DNA of 61,639 bases, taken from positions 1 through 61,639 of the forward strand of contig CAMDGQ010000015.1 of the NCBI GenBank assembly GCA_945897955.1. Reading direction: 5' to 3'. Under the pieces are notes generated by a model. The model was not told the origin of the DNA. It worked only from the letters and a program-made list of their open reading frames with translations, and made no database searches. Positions 17,776-25,829 of this stretch are shown piece after piece. A program made the position numbers and the translations under genes. The DNA is from Tepidiphilus sp. J10. GTDB taxonomy: Bacteria > Pseudomonadota > Gammaproteobacteria > Burkholderiales > Thiobacillaceae. Every line of letters begins with the position of its first letter. Position 1 is the stretch's first letter.

Positions 17776-17903
17776 GCCGCAAACCGAAAGTTGAAATCCG
17801 TATTTCTTCTGCGAGGCTGCATGCAATCTGTCATGCGCATCCTTGATCGCGCTCGCAAACCGGGGGTGCCGGCATTCAGTAGCGTTCAGCGCTCATCGCA
17901 AGG

Positions 17904-19244
17904 ATGAATCGGACAGTTGAACGCTGCGATTCGAAGCCTTTGCTCGAATCGTTTCCGCTTGACTGCCGTGACGCGGCGGGACTCCTCAATCGCGGTTGCG
18001 CTTGCGCAGCCCTTGACCATGGTCGGCTGGCGCGGGCGCTCGCTGCGGATGGCGAGCCGATGCTTGACGACATTGTCGCAACCCGGCCGCATCTGTTCTC
18101 CGATTCGGTCGTTTTCGTTGGCGAGGAACATTTGCGACGTATGGCGGCGATCATCGCCGCCGTCGAATCGGTCATCGCTTTGCCGGCATATCGCAAAGCG
18201 GTGCTTGGCCGGGCCGGCCTGTCGGTGCAAACAACACCGGCCGCAGCCGGCGTATTCATGGGCTACGACTTCCATCTCGTCGCGGGCGAAAATTCCGGCC
18301 CGCGTCTGATCGAGATCAACACCAATGCCGGTGGCGGTTTGCTCAGCGCGAAACTGCTGTCGGCGCGGCTGACTTGCGCCTGTTGCGAGGCGGCCGCTTC
18401 GCGGCGTCAGTTCGCTGCCGAGACGGTCGAGGCCGCCTTTGTCGGCATGTTTCGCGAGGAGTGGCGGCGTGAGCGCGGTGCCGCGCCGCTTCGCCGTATC
18501 GCCATCGTTGACGACACCCCGGACGAGCAGTATCTGGCCCCCGAGTTCGAGTTGTTCCGTCGTTTGTTCGTCGCGCATGGCATCGACGCGGTGATTGTCG
18601 ATCCGCGCGATCTCGACTATGCACATGGCCGGCTTGAACATGCAGGCAAGACAATTGATCTGGTTTACAACCGGCTCACCGACTTCTACCTGGAGGCTCC
18701 GGCCAGCGCCGCCTTGCGCGCCGCCTACGCCGACGCGGCCGTGGTGCTGACGCCGCATCCACACGCGCATGCGCTCTATGCGGACAAGCGGAATCTTGTG
18801 CTGTTGAGCAACGCCGAATGGCTGCGCGAAGCGGGTGTGCCGGCGGACGTCCGGACCGAACTCGCGCTCGGCATTCCGCATACGGTCGAGGTGACGGCGG
18901 CGCAGGCGGATCGTTTCTGGCGCGAGCGCAAGCGCTGGTTCTTCAAGCCGGCGGCCGGGTTTGGCGGTCGCGCGGCTTACCGGGGCGACAAGCTGACGCG
19001 CGGCGTGTTCGAAACCATCATCGCCGGCGGTTATATCGCGCAGGCGGTTGCGGCGCCTTCGGAAAGGCATTTGCGGTCGCCAGGGAGCGAGCAGAGCCTC
19101 AAGCTGGACTTGCGTAACTTTGTCTATCGCGGCGAGGTACAGTTGGTCTCGGCACGCCTGTATCGAGGGCAAACCACCAATTTCCGCACTCCAGGCGGGG
19201 GATTCGCCTCGGTGCTGGTCATTCGTCGTCGCGAATCGGCATGA
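17904..19244 (+). CDS. ATP-grasp-like protein, orphan
   Basis: This 446-residue soluble protein has two parts that resemble an ATP-grasp fold in unusual order. Near 125-150 is 'GPRLIEINTNAGG', where Glu and Asn recall the metal-binding end of the ATP-grasp site. Near 340-390 is 'RWFFKPAAGFGGRAAYRG', like the Lys-containing strand and glycine-rich loop that hold ATP, followed by a 'GGYIAQAVAAPS' segment. The order suggests a circularly permuted ATP-grasp ligase, as in some peptide ligases. A Cys pair (CACC) lies near 155. No substrate can be named. It stands alone, with a 128-base gap upstream and no operon partner. Confidence 0.5.
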   Translation: MNRTVERCDSKPLLESFPLDCRDAAGLLNRGCACAALDHGRLARALAADGEPMLDDIVATRPHLFSDSVVFVGEEHLRRMAAIIAAVESVIALPAYRKAVLGRAGLSVQTTPAAAGVFMGYDFHLVAGENSGPRLIEINTNAGGGLLSAKLLSARLTCACCEAAASRRQFAAETVEAAFVGMFREEWRRERGAAPLRRIAIVDDTPDEQYLAPEFELFRRLFVAHGIDAVIVDPRDLDYAHGRLEHAGKTIDLVYNRLTDFYLEAPASAALRAAYADAAVVLTPHPHAHALYADKRNLVLLSNAEWLREAGVPADVRTELALGIPHTVEVTAAQADRFWRERKRWFFKPAAGFGGRAAYRGDKLTRGVFETIIAGGYIAQAVAAPSERHLRSPGSEQSLKLDLRNFVYRGEVQLVSARLYRGQTTNFRTPGGGFASVLVIRRRESA

Positions 19245-19325
19245 GCAGCTTCGATAGTTCGGTTGGAACCCTACGGCATTTCCTTGTGGCAAATATCATC
19301 GAGTTGTTTGTTATCATTTCTTCCC

Positions 19326-19718
19326 ATGCACTCAGTCAGCCACATGACCCATAGCCTGATGCGGCGCGGCGCCTGGATCGCTTTGTTCGCGATTCTGCTC
19401 AATGCACTCGCGCCGACGCTGTCCTATGCGATGGCGTCCCCGGCGGAGCGCAAGCTCATCGTGGAACTGTGTACCAGCTACAACCTGAAGCAGGTGCTGG
19501 TTGGCGAAACGCCTGATTCATCCCAACCGGAAGCGTTCAAGCACTGCCCCTTTTGCCTGAGCGGCATCCAGACGCCGCCAGCGCCCCCGATTGCAGCGAC
19601 TCCCGCAGATTTGCCACCCGACACGGTTCTGATCGTCGTTCGCGACGTTCACGCCATCCCGGACCAACTGCTTTACTGGTCTGCTTCGCACAATCGCGGT
19701 CCGCCCGTACTCTCCTGA
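19326..19718 (+). CDS. DUF2946-type membrane-anchored protein (copy 1)
   Basis: The 130-residue protein begins MHSVSHMTHSLMRRGAWIAL, with one membrane segment ending 'LAPTLSYAMA'. It carries the motif KHCPFCLSG in its periplasmic part and ends 'SASHNRGPPVLS'. DUF2946 proteins are usually found beside copper and cytochrome genes. The upstream in-frame extension is rejected because this start aligns residue for residue with the paralogue at 22407 (MNFVTHLTHSLMRRSAW), and both are preceded by a similar TTTGTTAT element. The HCPFC pair is a likely metal or thiol site. The function is unproven. Confidence 0.75.
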   Translation: MHSVSHMTHSLMRRGAWIALFAILLNALAPTLSYAMASPAERKLIVELCTSYNLKQVLVGETPDSSQPEAFKHCPFCLSGIQTPPAPPIAATPADLPPDTVLIVVRDVHAIPDQLLYWSASHNRGPPVLS

Positions 19719-19727
19719 TAGACCCGC

Positions 19728-19744
19728 CGCCCGGATCGGGCGGA
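19728..19744. other. GC-rich hairpin between DUF2946 copy 1 and the porin gene
   Basis: CCGCCCG and CGGGCGG flank a three-base loop, ten bases past the DUF2946 stop. There is no T-run, so it may be an attenuator or mRNA-stabilising stem rather than a terminator. Confidence 0.4.
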
Positions 19745-19799
19745 TACGTTGTCGCGCCATCGGCGCGGCGAAATGCAGGTCGAAATCTGGAGAATCATC

Positions 19800-21224
19800 A
19801 TGAATCAAAGCAAGCCTGCCGCCGCGCGCGGCATGGGTCAGGGCATGGCAGCGCCATTGCCGAATACCGCATCCGTAATTCACCCGCCAGCGCATTTCCC
19901 GGCGAAGCGCATGCGCGCTACGGTTTCTGCCGTTTGTGCCGTGCTTGGCTGTGCCGCCATGCCCGCCTTTGGCGCCAACTGGCTGACTTCGACCGGCATC
20001 GAAGCCCCCGGTGCGCCGGCCTGGCGTCCGTTCGGTTTCGTCAGTATCGAGTATCAGCATACCGATGGCTCGAATCTGCCAGCGGGAAATCCGTTCGTCG
20101 GCAAGCCGAACATCCTGAACCAGATCGGGCCCGATCTGGATGACAACTCGGTACTTCAGGTTCCCTTTGTCAGGGCCGGCATACGCGGCAGTCTGTTCGA
20201 CAACAAGGTGAACTATTTCATCACGCCGCTTTCCGGCTACAACGGCTTCACCCGCCTGGGCAACGGCGGCATGATCCAGCTCACTGATGCCAGCGTCACG
20301 CTGAATCTGATTCCCAAGGCACGCATTCGCCTTGGCCAGTTCAAGCATCCAAGTGGTGAAGAGGCAGGCAAGGAGCCGCCGCACCAGGAGTTTGTCAATC
20401 TCACCGACACCACCAACCAGTTGCTGCAGGAACGCTTCTTCGACTCGGATGGAACGCCCGGCAACAATGCCAATCTGGACAACGGCCCGGTCAGCGGTTT
20501 TCGCGACATTGGCGTACAGGTGTTCGATGCCATCAAGGATGGCGACCTGGAGCATACCTATGCCGTCATGCTTGGGCAGGGCAACGGCATCATGCGTGGT
20601 GACAACAATGGCGACCAGGATGTCTATCTGTTCTGGTCGACGGAGAAGGTGTTCGGCGGGCAGGGTCCGGCGCGACAGGGCGTCAAAGGCTATGTCTTTT
20701 ATCAGGATGGCGAGCGCAAACTTCGCACCGGCGCCGCCCAACTCGAAGGCAGTTTCGACCGTACACGCTGGGGGGTGGGTGCTACCTACAAACAAGGCCC
20801 CTGGTACGCGGCGGCGGAATATGTCGAAGCCGAAGGCATGATCCCGAATGGCACCACCGGGACCGCTGTCCCAGGTACAAGCAACAGCGTTGGTCCGGCG
20901 CAGGTATCACGCTACACGCTGCTGCCGACCGACAGCGCCGATGGCTACAACATCACTGCCGGTTATGCCATCCGTCCGAACTGGGAAGTTTTTGCGCGTT
21001 ACGACCATCTGAATCGGGGTACCGACTTCGCTGCGAACGAACGCCGCTTCGAGACCTGGAGCCTGTCCACGCGCTACTTTTTTACCAAGAGCGTGTATCT
21101 GGTCGGCAGCTATGAATGGCGCGATTTCAGCGCACCTGGCCTGGCTGACAACGCCGTGCCGAACACCACACTGGACACCGTCGATGATCGCATCGCCCTG
21201 CGTCTGTACTGGACTTTCTTTTAA
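19800..21224 (+). CDS. Outer-membrane porin, phosphate-selective porin (OprP/OprO)-like
   Basis: The 474-residue protein has a long N-terminus before the signal peptide core ('VSAVCAVLGCAAMPAFG'). It then has many alternating aromatic/hydrophobic strands and a C-terminal Phe ('RIALRLYWTFF'), the signal for outer-membrane barrel insertion. Segments such as 'NYFITPLSGYNGF', 'ARIRLGQFKHPSG' and 'WEVFARYDHLNRGTDF' fit OprP/OprO-like porins. The solute is unknown. Its place between a DUF2946 gene and two NosL-like genes suggests metal or small-solute passage for this cluster. ATG 19800 follows a GGAGA site; an upstream frame from 19749 is less likely. Confidence 0.75.
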   Translation: MNQSKPAAARGMGQGMAAPLPNTASVIHPPAHFPAKRMRATVSAVCAVLGCAAMPAFGANWLTSTGIEAPGAPAWRPFGFVSIEYQHTDGSNLPAGNPFVGKPNILNQIGPDLDDNSVLQVPFVRAGIRGSLFDNKVNYFITPLSGYNGFTRLGNGGMIQLTDASVTLNLIPKARIRLGQFKHPSGEEAGKEPPHQEFVNLTDTTNQLLQERFFDSDGTPGNNANLDNGPVSGFRDIGVQVFDAIKDGDLEHTYAVMLGQGNGIMRGDNNGDQDVYLFWSTEKVFGGQGPARQGVKGYVFYQDGERKLRTGAAQLEGSFDRTRWGVGATYKQGPWYAAAEYVEAEGMIPNGTTGTAVPGTSNSVGPAQVSRYTLLPTDSADGYNITAGYAIRPNWEVFARYDHLNRGTDFAANERRFETWSLSTRYFFTKSVYLVGSYEWRDFSAPGLADNAVPNTTLDTVDDRIALRLYWTFF

Positions 21225-21244
21225 TTGAATACAGGAGAATTGCA

Positions 21245-21841
21245 ATGAAACGTCGCGACATGCTGAAACTTTCCCTCGCCGCCACCGGTCTTGCGGCTTT
21301 GCCGGCCACGGCCGCCGAAACCTGTTCTGGCGATGGCACACCGGCGCAGTTCATACCGAAAAAGGCGCCCGATCCCAAGGCGACCGAAAACGACATCGAG
21401 AAATATCCCAAGTGTCCCTACTGCGGAATGGATCGCAAGCAGTATCACCATTCCCGCATGCTGGTGCATTACAGCGACGATGTGGCGGATGGCACCTGTT
21501 CGCTGCATTGCACGGCAATTAGCCTGTCACTCAATGTCGATCGCGAACCGAAGGGCATCTACGTCGGGGATAACGCCGCCAGCGGGGATATCAAGCCGCT
21601 GGTAGAGGTCAGCCAGGCCACTTTCCTGATCGGCAGCCAGATCAAGGGCGTGATGACCAAGAACAGCAAGGTCGCCTATGGCGGTGAAGCAGCCGCCAAG
21701 GCGGCTCAAGCCGCCAATGGCGGCGAACTGGCCAATTTCGATCAGGCCTTGCTTGTTGCGTATACCGACATGTCGAAGGATGTGTCGATGATTCGCAAGA
21801 ACCGCGAAGAGCGGCGCAAGAAAATGATGAAGAAAGGCTGA
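21245..21841 (+). CDS. NosL-family copper-binding protein with Tat signal (copy 1)
   Basis: This 198-residue protein has a twin-arginine-like leader (MKRRDMLKLSLAATG). The NosL core starts at CPYCGM (Cys57, Cys60, Met62) and includes 'HHSRMLVHYSDDVADGTCSLHC', split here as HHSRMLVHY and GTCSLHC. NosL binds Cu(I) through Cys and Met and delivers copper to nitrous oxide reductase, but related proteins occur without nosZ. The C-terminal tail is very basic (RKNREERRKKMMKKG). A good AGGAGA site precedes the ATG. It ends a few bases before a second NosL gene. Confidence 0.8.
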   Translation: MKRRDMLKLSLAATGLAALPATAAETCSGDGTPAQFIPKKAPDPKATENDIEKYPKCPYCGMDRKQYHHSRMLVHYSDDVADGTCSLHCTAISLSLNVDREPKGIYVGDNAASGDIKPLVEVSQATFLIGSQIKGVMTKNSKVAYGGEAAAKAAQAANGGELANFDQALLVAYTDMSKDVSMIRKNREERRKKMMKKG

Positions 21842-21845
21842 TCGG

Positions 21846-22337
21846 ATGAAAGCGGGCAAGCGATTCATCGCCGTATTGCTGCTCGCCTGCTGGGCGGCGT
21901 TTGCCGCCGCCCAGCAACCGGTCATTCCCAAACCGGGCGCAAAGGATCTATGCCCGGTTTGCGGCATGCTGGTGGCGAAATATCCGAACTGGATCGCGGT
22001 TGCGCTGTATCGCGACAAGCATGCGCATTACTTCGATGGCGCCAAGGATATGTTCAAGTATCTACAGTCCTATGCCAAATACGCGCCCGGCCACCGCAGG
22101 GAAGATCTGGCCGGCCTTTATGTCACCGAGTTCTATGGTCTGAGCAAAATCGACGCCCGGCGGGCTTTCTACGTCATCGGGTCCGATGTGCTGGGGCCGA
22201 TGGGACACGAATTCGTCCCGCTGGAAACCCGTGCCGATGCCGAGGAATTCCTCAAGGATCACAAAGGCCGGCGCATCGTCAGCTTTGATCAGGTGACGCC
22301 TGACATGGTGGCCAAAGTCGATGATGGCAAGTTTTGA
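21846..22337 (+). CDS. NosL-family copper-binding protein (copy 2)
   Basis: The 163-residue protein has an ordinary Sec signal peptide (about 1-22), unlike the Tat-type leader of copy 1. Its NosL motif is CPVCGM (Cys36, Cys39, Met41), and the core includes 'AHYFDGAKDMFKYL' and 'FVPLETRADAEEFLKDH'. This is the more canonical NosL of the pair. Likely role: periplasmic Cu(I) chaperone for an oxidase or other copper enzyme. No nosZ is visible in the window, so the client is unknown. Confidence 0.85.
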   Translation: MKAGKRFIAVLLLACWAAFAAAQQPVIPKPGAKDLCPVCGMLVAKYPNWIAVALYRDKHAHYFDGAKDMFKYLQSYAKYAPGHRREDLAGLYVTEFYGLSKIDARRAFYVIGSDVLGPMGHEFVPLETRADAEEFLKDHKGRRIVSFDQVTPDMVAKVDDGKF

Positions 22338-22406
22338 CGGAACTCCAGCAAAAAATAATGTCTGGATGTGTCCCAAACACGACAAGAGTTTGTTATTGTT
22401 TTCGCC

Positions 22407-22808
22407 ATGAACTTCGTGACCCACCTCACTCATAGCCTGATGCGCCGCAGCGCCTGGATCGCTTTGCTTGCGCTCCTGCTCAACGCGCTTGCGCCTTCGC
22501 TTGCCTATGCGATGGCAACAGGCCAAGAGCGCACGGCGATCGTGGAGATGTGTACCAGTTTCGATGTAAAGAAAGAGTTGCTGGTGCAGGCGGATGACAA
22601 TAATGAGCAAGCCACCCTGCATGGCTTGAAACATTGTCCCTTTTGTCTGAGCGGTGAACTGACGCCGCCGGTTCCTCTGGTGGACAGGGCGGCGGCAGAT
22701 TTTCCACCCGAAGCGGTTCTTCGATTAGTTCGCACCAAGCAACACCTCCCCAATCTCCTGCTGTTCTGGTCCGCATCCCACAATCGCGGGCCGCCTGTTC
22801 TCGCCTGA
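22407..22808 (+). CDS. DUF2946-type membrane-anchored protein (copy 2)
   Basis: The 133-residue paralogue of the protein at 19326 has the same layout: MNFVTHLTHSLMRRSAW, membrane segment to 'LAPSLAYAMA', the motif KHCPFCLSG, and the ending 'SASHNRGPPVLA'. The middle region diverges, which marks an old duplication. Start 22407 is chosen by alignment with copy 1 and by the shared TTTGTTATTGTTTT element directly upstream. The two copies bracket the porin and the NosL pair. Confidence 0.75.
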   Translation: MNFVTHLTHSLMRRSAWIALLALLLNALAPSLAYAMATGQERTAIVEMCTSFDVKKELLVQADDNNEQATLHGLKHCPFCLSGELTPPVPLVDRAAADFPPEAVLRLVRTKQHLPNLLLFWSASHNRGPPVLA

Positions 22809-22814
22809 TCCTTC

Positions 22815-22834
22815 TTCCACTCGTTCGAGTGGAA
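22815..22834. terminator. Hairpin after DUF2946 copy 2, possible terminator
   Basis: TTCCACTCG and CGAGTGGAA form a perfect 9-bp stem seven bases after the stop codon. There is no long T-run (AACTGCG follows). It may be a weak terminator or a processing signal. Confidence 0.4.
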
Positions 22835-22898
22835 CTGCGTAGTCTCGCAACCGCCGATATGGACGTTGCGAAATACTGGTCGAGAGATGGAGAGCAAC

Positions 22899-23084
22899 AT
22901 GAAACAAGTAAAATCCGCCGCTAACACCGGCATTGATCGTGAAATGGCTTCCTTGTTACTGGGCGCGGGCTTTGCGCTGGCGTCACTGATTATTCTGCCG
23001 GCGCTGGCACAGCGCGTCGGGCTGGGCTCAAGCCTTACCATTGCGCTGCGGGGTGCATTGATGCGCGCTTCGAGCAAGGTCTGA
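22899..23084 (+). CDS. Small single-helix membrane protein
   Basis: The 61-residue frame (MKQVKSAANTG...) has one hydrophobic stretch (about 15-35, 'MASLLLGAGFALASLIILP') and a short basic end. ATG 22899 has GGAGAG in front; a slightly longer frame could start at 22866. No family is recognised. It lies ten bases before the SCO1 gene, so it may be part of the copper/oxidase assembly run. Confidence 0.5.
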   Translation: MKQVKSAANTGIDREMASLLLGAGFALASLIILPALAQRVGLGSSLTIALRGALMRASSKV

Positions 23085-23094
23085 CCCGCCGCGC

Positions 23095-23691
23095 ATGACC
23101 AAGCTCCTTGGAATTGGTTTGGCGGCGGTCGCTATCGGGTTGGCGGGCGCGGGCTGGTGGATGCAAGAAGAGGATGGCGGTCACGGTGCATTGCCTGTCT
23201 CTGCTGCGCGCCCAACGGGCGGCGATTTCACGCTGCAGACCGCAAATGGGCCGATTTCTTTGCATGACCTGCGTGGCAAGGTGGTTCTTCTCTATTTTGG
23301 TTATACCCACTGCCCCGATGTCTGCCCGGTGACCATGGCTTCAGGCGCGCAGGCGCTGACGCGGCTGACGCCGGAAGAACGCGGTAAGACCCGCTTGTTG
23401 TTTGTATCGCTCGACCCCGAACGCGATACCCCTGCCAAGCTCAAGGATTACACCGCCTATTTTCATGCCGACATGATCGGCGCCACCGGTACGCCTGAGC
23501 AGATCGCCAAGATGGCGCGCGCTTACGGTGCCGGTTTCATTCGTCAGGCGCCCGCACAGGATGGAAGTTATGCGGTGGATCACTCCACCCAGACTTATGT
23601 CATTGATCCGAACGGCAAGCTGGTGGGCGATATTGACTATGGCGTCAGCGCCGACAAGGTGGTCGATACCGTGCGCAAGTGGCTGTCCTGA
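23095..23691 (+). CDS. SCO1/SenC/PrrC copper chaperone
   Basis: This 198-residue protein is anchored by an N-terminal helix (about 4-22) and has a thioredoxin-like domain. The copper site is the SCO signature CPDVCP (Cys73, Cys77) plus His163 in 'VDHSTQTYVID'. SCO proteins deliver copper to the CuA site of cytochrome c oxidase or act as thiol reductases in its assembly. Together with NosL and a copper P-type ATPase, it places this region in copper-enzyme maturation. Confidence 0.93.
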   Translation: MTKLLGIGLAAVAIGLAGAGWWMQEEDGGHGALPVSAARPTGGDFTLQTANGPISLHDLRGKVVLLYFGYTHCPDVCPVTMASGAQALTRLTPEERGKTRLLFVSLDPERDTPAKLKDYTAYFHADMIGATGTPEQIAKMARAYGAGFIRQAPAQDGSYAVDHSTQTYVIDPNGKLVGDIDYGVSADKVVDTVRKWLS

Positions 23692-23692
23692 C

Positions 23693-24025
23693 GTGGCAAG
23701 GCTTGCTCACCGTGCGCTGACATTCATCGTTTGTGCCGTTTTGGCGTTCCTGTTGACTTTCGTCGATGCCGCCAGACAAAACAACGATCGCACCGAGATG
23801 CTGGCCGCCAATACAGGCCTGGTGGAAAAGCTGGGTCTGACCGACCTTTGCCTGTTTACTGAAGCCCGTTATACCCGCCATCCCTCCCAGGCTGATTTGC
23901 ACAGTGCATTTCAGGATCACCCCATGGGTCTGGAACATTTTCCGAGCGGCTCCCTGATGCCGCCGCCACGCGGACTTGCCGCCACCTATGAAAATCTGGA
24001 TACAAAAACAGCAAGCACTGATTGA
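23693..24025 (+). CDS. Exported small protein upstream of the ABC permease
   Basis: The 110-residue product starts at GTG 23693, one base after the SCO1 stop. It has a signal or anchor helix ('LTFIVCAVLAFLLTFVDA') and a periplasmic tail with 'LCLFTEARYTRHPSQADLHS' and 'PMGLEHFPSGSLMPPP'. The frame continues upstream inside SCO1, but that part has no signal and is rejected. It overlaps the permease start by 38 bases. Possibly it is an accessory of the transporter; no family name can be given with certainty. Confidence 0.6.
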   Translation: MARLAHRALTFIVCAVLAFLLTFVDAARQNNDRTEMLAANTGLVEKLGLTDLCLFTEARYTRHPSQADLHSAFQDHPMGLEHFPSGSLMPPPRGLAATYENLDTKTASTD

Positions 24026-25139
24026 CTTCACGCTTGCGTCGCTGGCGCGGCGCAAGCTGAAGAATGCCGGCCTGCTGCTGGTCTATACGCTGATCGTGTT
24101 CCTGCTCGCCTCGGTGATGCTCTACACCAGCGCCTTGCGGCACGACGCGGCGGCGGTACTCAAGAACTCGCCGGAAGTCATCGTGCAGCGCATGGTCGCC
24201 GGCCGACACGACCTGATTCCCCCGGGGTATCTCGAAAAACTTGGCCGCATTCGCGGCGTGCAGAAGAAAGAAGGGCGGCTGTGGGGCTATTACTACGACC
24301 CGGTGGTCAAGGCCAATTACACGCTGATGGTGCCGATGGCGGAGGCGCCAGGGGCCGAGAAGGTTGCCGATGCAAACATCGTGGTCGGCGCGGCGGTGGC
24401 GCGCGAGCGCGGGCTGGTGCCGGGCAACCTGATTTCCTTTCGTTCCTACTCGGGCAAGCTGTTCTCGTTCACGGTGGCGGATGTGCTCCCGCATGCGGCG
24501 GAACTGGTCAGCGCCGATCTGATCCTGCTGAGCGAAGCCGATTACCGCGCCTTCTTCGAGATTCCCGCCGGCCATTACACCGACATCGCGCTGTCGGTGG
24601 CCAATCCGCAGGAGGTGAGAAAGATCGCCTCCAAACTCTCTGAAGCATTGCCCGATTCGCGTCCGATCCTGCGCGAGGAAGTCCTGCGCACTTATGAATC
24701 GATCTTCAACTGGCGCGAAGGCATCGTGCTGGTGCTGCTGTCCGGCAGCATTCTGGCGTTTGCCATCTTTGCATGGGAGAAGGCTTCCGGGCTGTCCGCC
24801 GAGGAAAAGCGTGAGATCGGCATTCTGAAAGCCATCGGCTGGGAGACCGGCGATGTGCTCAAGATGAAGTTCTGGGAGGGTGTTTTGGTATCGCTCACTG
24901 CATTTCTGCTCGGCTATATTGCCGCCTACCTTCATGTGTTCAGTTTTTCCGCTGCGCTGTTCGAGCCCGTGTTGAAAGGCTGGGCGGTGCTCTACCCGCG
25001 TTTCGAATTGACCCCGGTGGTTGATGGTTTCCAGATTGCGACGTTGTTCTTCTTCACGGTTTTCCCGTATACGGTGGCCACCATCGTGCCGATCTGGCGC
25101 GCGGCGATCACCGATCCCGACGCGGTGATGCGAGGCTGA
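23988..25139 (+). CDS. FtsX/MacB-type ABC transporter permease
   Basis: The 383-residue membrane protein has one helix at about 27-48, a periplasmic MacB-PCD-like domain (about 50-235), and three helices from about 245 onward. The cytoplasmic loop 'SAEEKREIGILKAIGWETGDV' is the coupling motif of FtsX-family permeases (LolC/MacB type). These move substrates out of the periplasm or transmit force to it rather than importing. It is followed 12 bases later by its ATPase. The copper-handling neighbours suggest a client in metal-enzyme or lipoprotein maturation, which is inference. Confidence 0.82.
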   Translation: MKIWIQKQQALIDFTLASLARRKLKNAGLLLVYTLIVFLLASVMLYTSALRHDAAAVLKNSPEVIVQRMVAGRHDLIPPGYLEKLGRIRGVQKKEGRLWGYYYDPVVKANYTLMVPMAEAPGAEKVADANIVVGAAVARERGLVPGNLISFRSYSGKLFSFTVADVLPHAAELVSADLILLSEADYRAFFEIPAGHYTDIALSVANPQEVRKIASKLSEALPDSRPILREEVLRTYESIFNWREGIVLVLLSGSILAFAIFAWEKASGLSAEEKREIGILKAIGWETGDVLKMKFWEGVLVSLTAFLLGYIAAYLHVFSFSAALFEPVLKGWAVLYPRFELTPVVDGFQIATLFFFTVFPYTVATIVPIWRAAITDPDAVMRG

Positions 25140-25151
25140 GACGAGACTGAA

Positions 25152-25829
25152 ATGATCAAACTGAGCAATATCCGCAAAGCCTATAACCAGGGCCACGAGA
25201 ACGAATACTGGGCGCTCGATGGCATCGACCTCAACATCAAGGAGAAGCAGGTCACCGCCCTGTGCGGCCCGAGCGGTTCCGGCAAGACGACACTGCTGAG
25301 CATCATCGGTTGTCTGGCGCGGCCCACCAGCGGGCGAGTGCAACTCAAGAAGCGCGACATCTCGGGTTTGCCCGAGCGCTTCCTGACCGAGGAGCGGCGC
25401 AGCACCTTCGGCTTCGTGTTTCAGCAATTCAACCTGATCAAGGGGCTCAGCGCGCGTGACAACGTCATGTTGCCGGCCTATCCGGTCGGCGGCGACTGGA
25501 AGAAGCTGCACGAGCGTGCCGATGGTCTGCTCGATTCGCTCAAACTCGGCCATCGCCGCGATGCGCGCGTCGAATGGCTGTCCGGCGGCGAGCAGCAGCG
25601 CGTCGCCATCGCACGCGCAATGATCAACGACCCGCAGGTGGTGATCGCCGACGAACCGACCGCCAACCTGGATACCGCGCTGTCGCGCGAGTTTCTGACC
25701 ATACTCGAAGGCCTCAAGGAGCAGGGCAAGACCATCCTGCTGACCAGCCATGACCCGCTGGTGGTCGACTCCGAAGTCGTCGACAAGGTCGTCAACCTGC
25801 GCGACGGCCGCCTGGTGAAAGCAGACTGA
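25152..25829 (+). CDS. LolD/MacB-type ABC transporter ATP-binding protein
   Basis: The 225-residue ATPase has Walker A GPSGSGKTT (about 38-46), Q-loop region 'FGFVFQQFNLIKGLSARDNV', signature LSGGEQQRVAIARA and Walker B 'VVIADEPTANLD'. This pattern, with 'FQQFNLI' and 'LSGGEQQRVAIARA', is typical of the LolD/MacB/FtsE group and matches the FtsX-like permease just upstream. The stop codon abuts the ATG of the next gene. Confidence 0.92.
   Translation: MIKLSNIRKAYNQGHENEYWALDGIDLNIKEKQVTALCGPSGSGKTTLLSIIGCLARPTSGRVQLKKRDISGLPERFLTEERRSTFGFVFQQFNLIKGLSARDNVMLPAYPVGGDWKKLHERADGLLDSLKLGHRRDARVEWLSGGEQQRVAIARAMINDPQVVIADEPTANLDTALSREFLTILEGLKEQGKTILLTSHDPLVVDSEVVDKVVNLRDGRLVKAD

Noticed and set aside
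21245-22337. Nitrous oxide reductase cluster assignment because of NosL.
   Set aside because: There is no nosZ, nosR, nosD, nosF or nosY-like gene in the window. The ABC pair is FtsX/LolD-type, not NosDFY.
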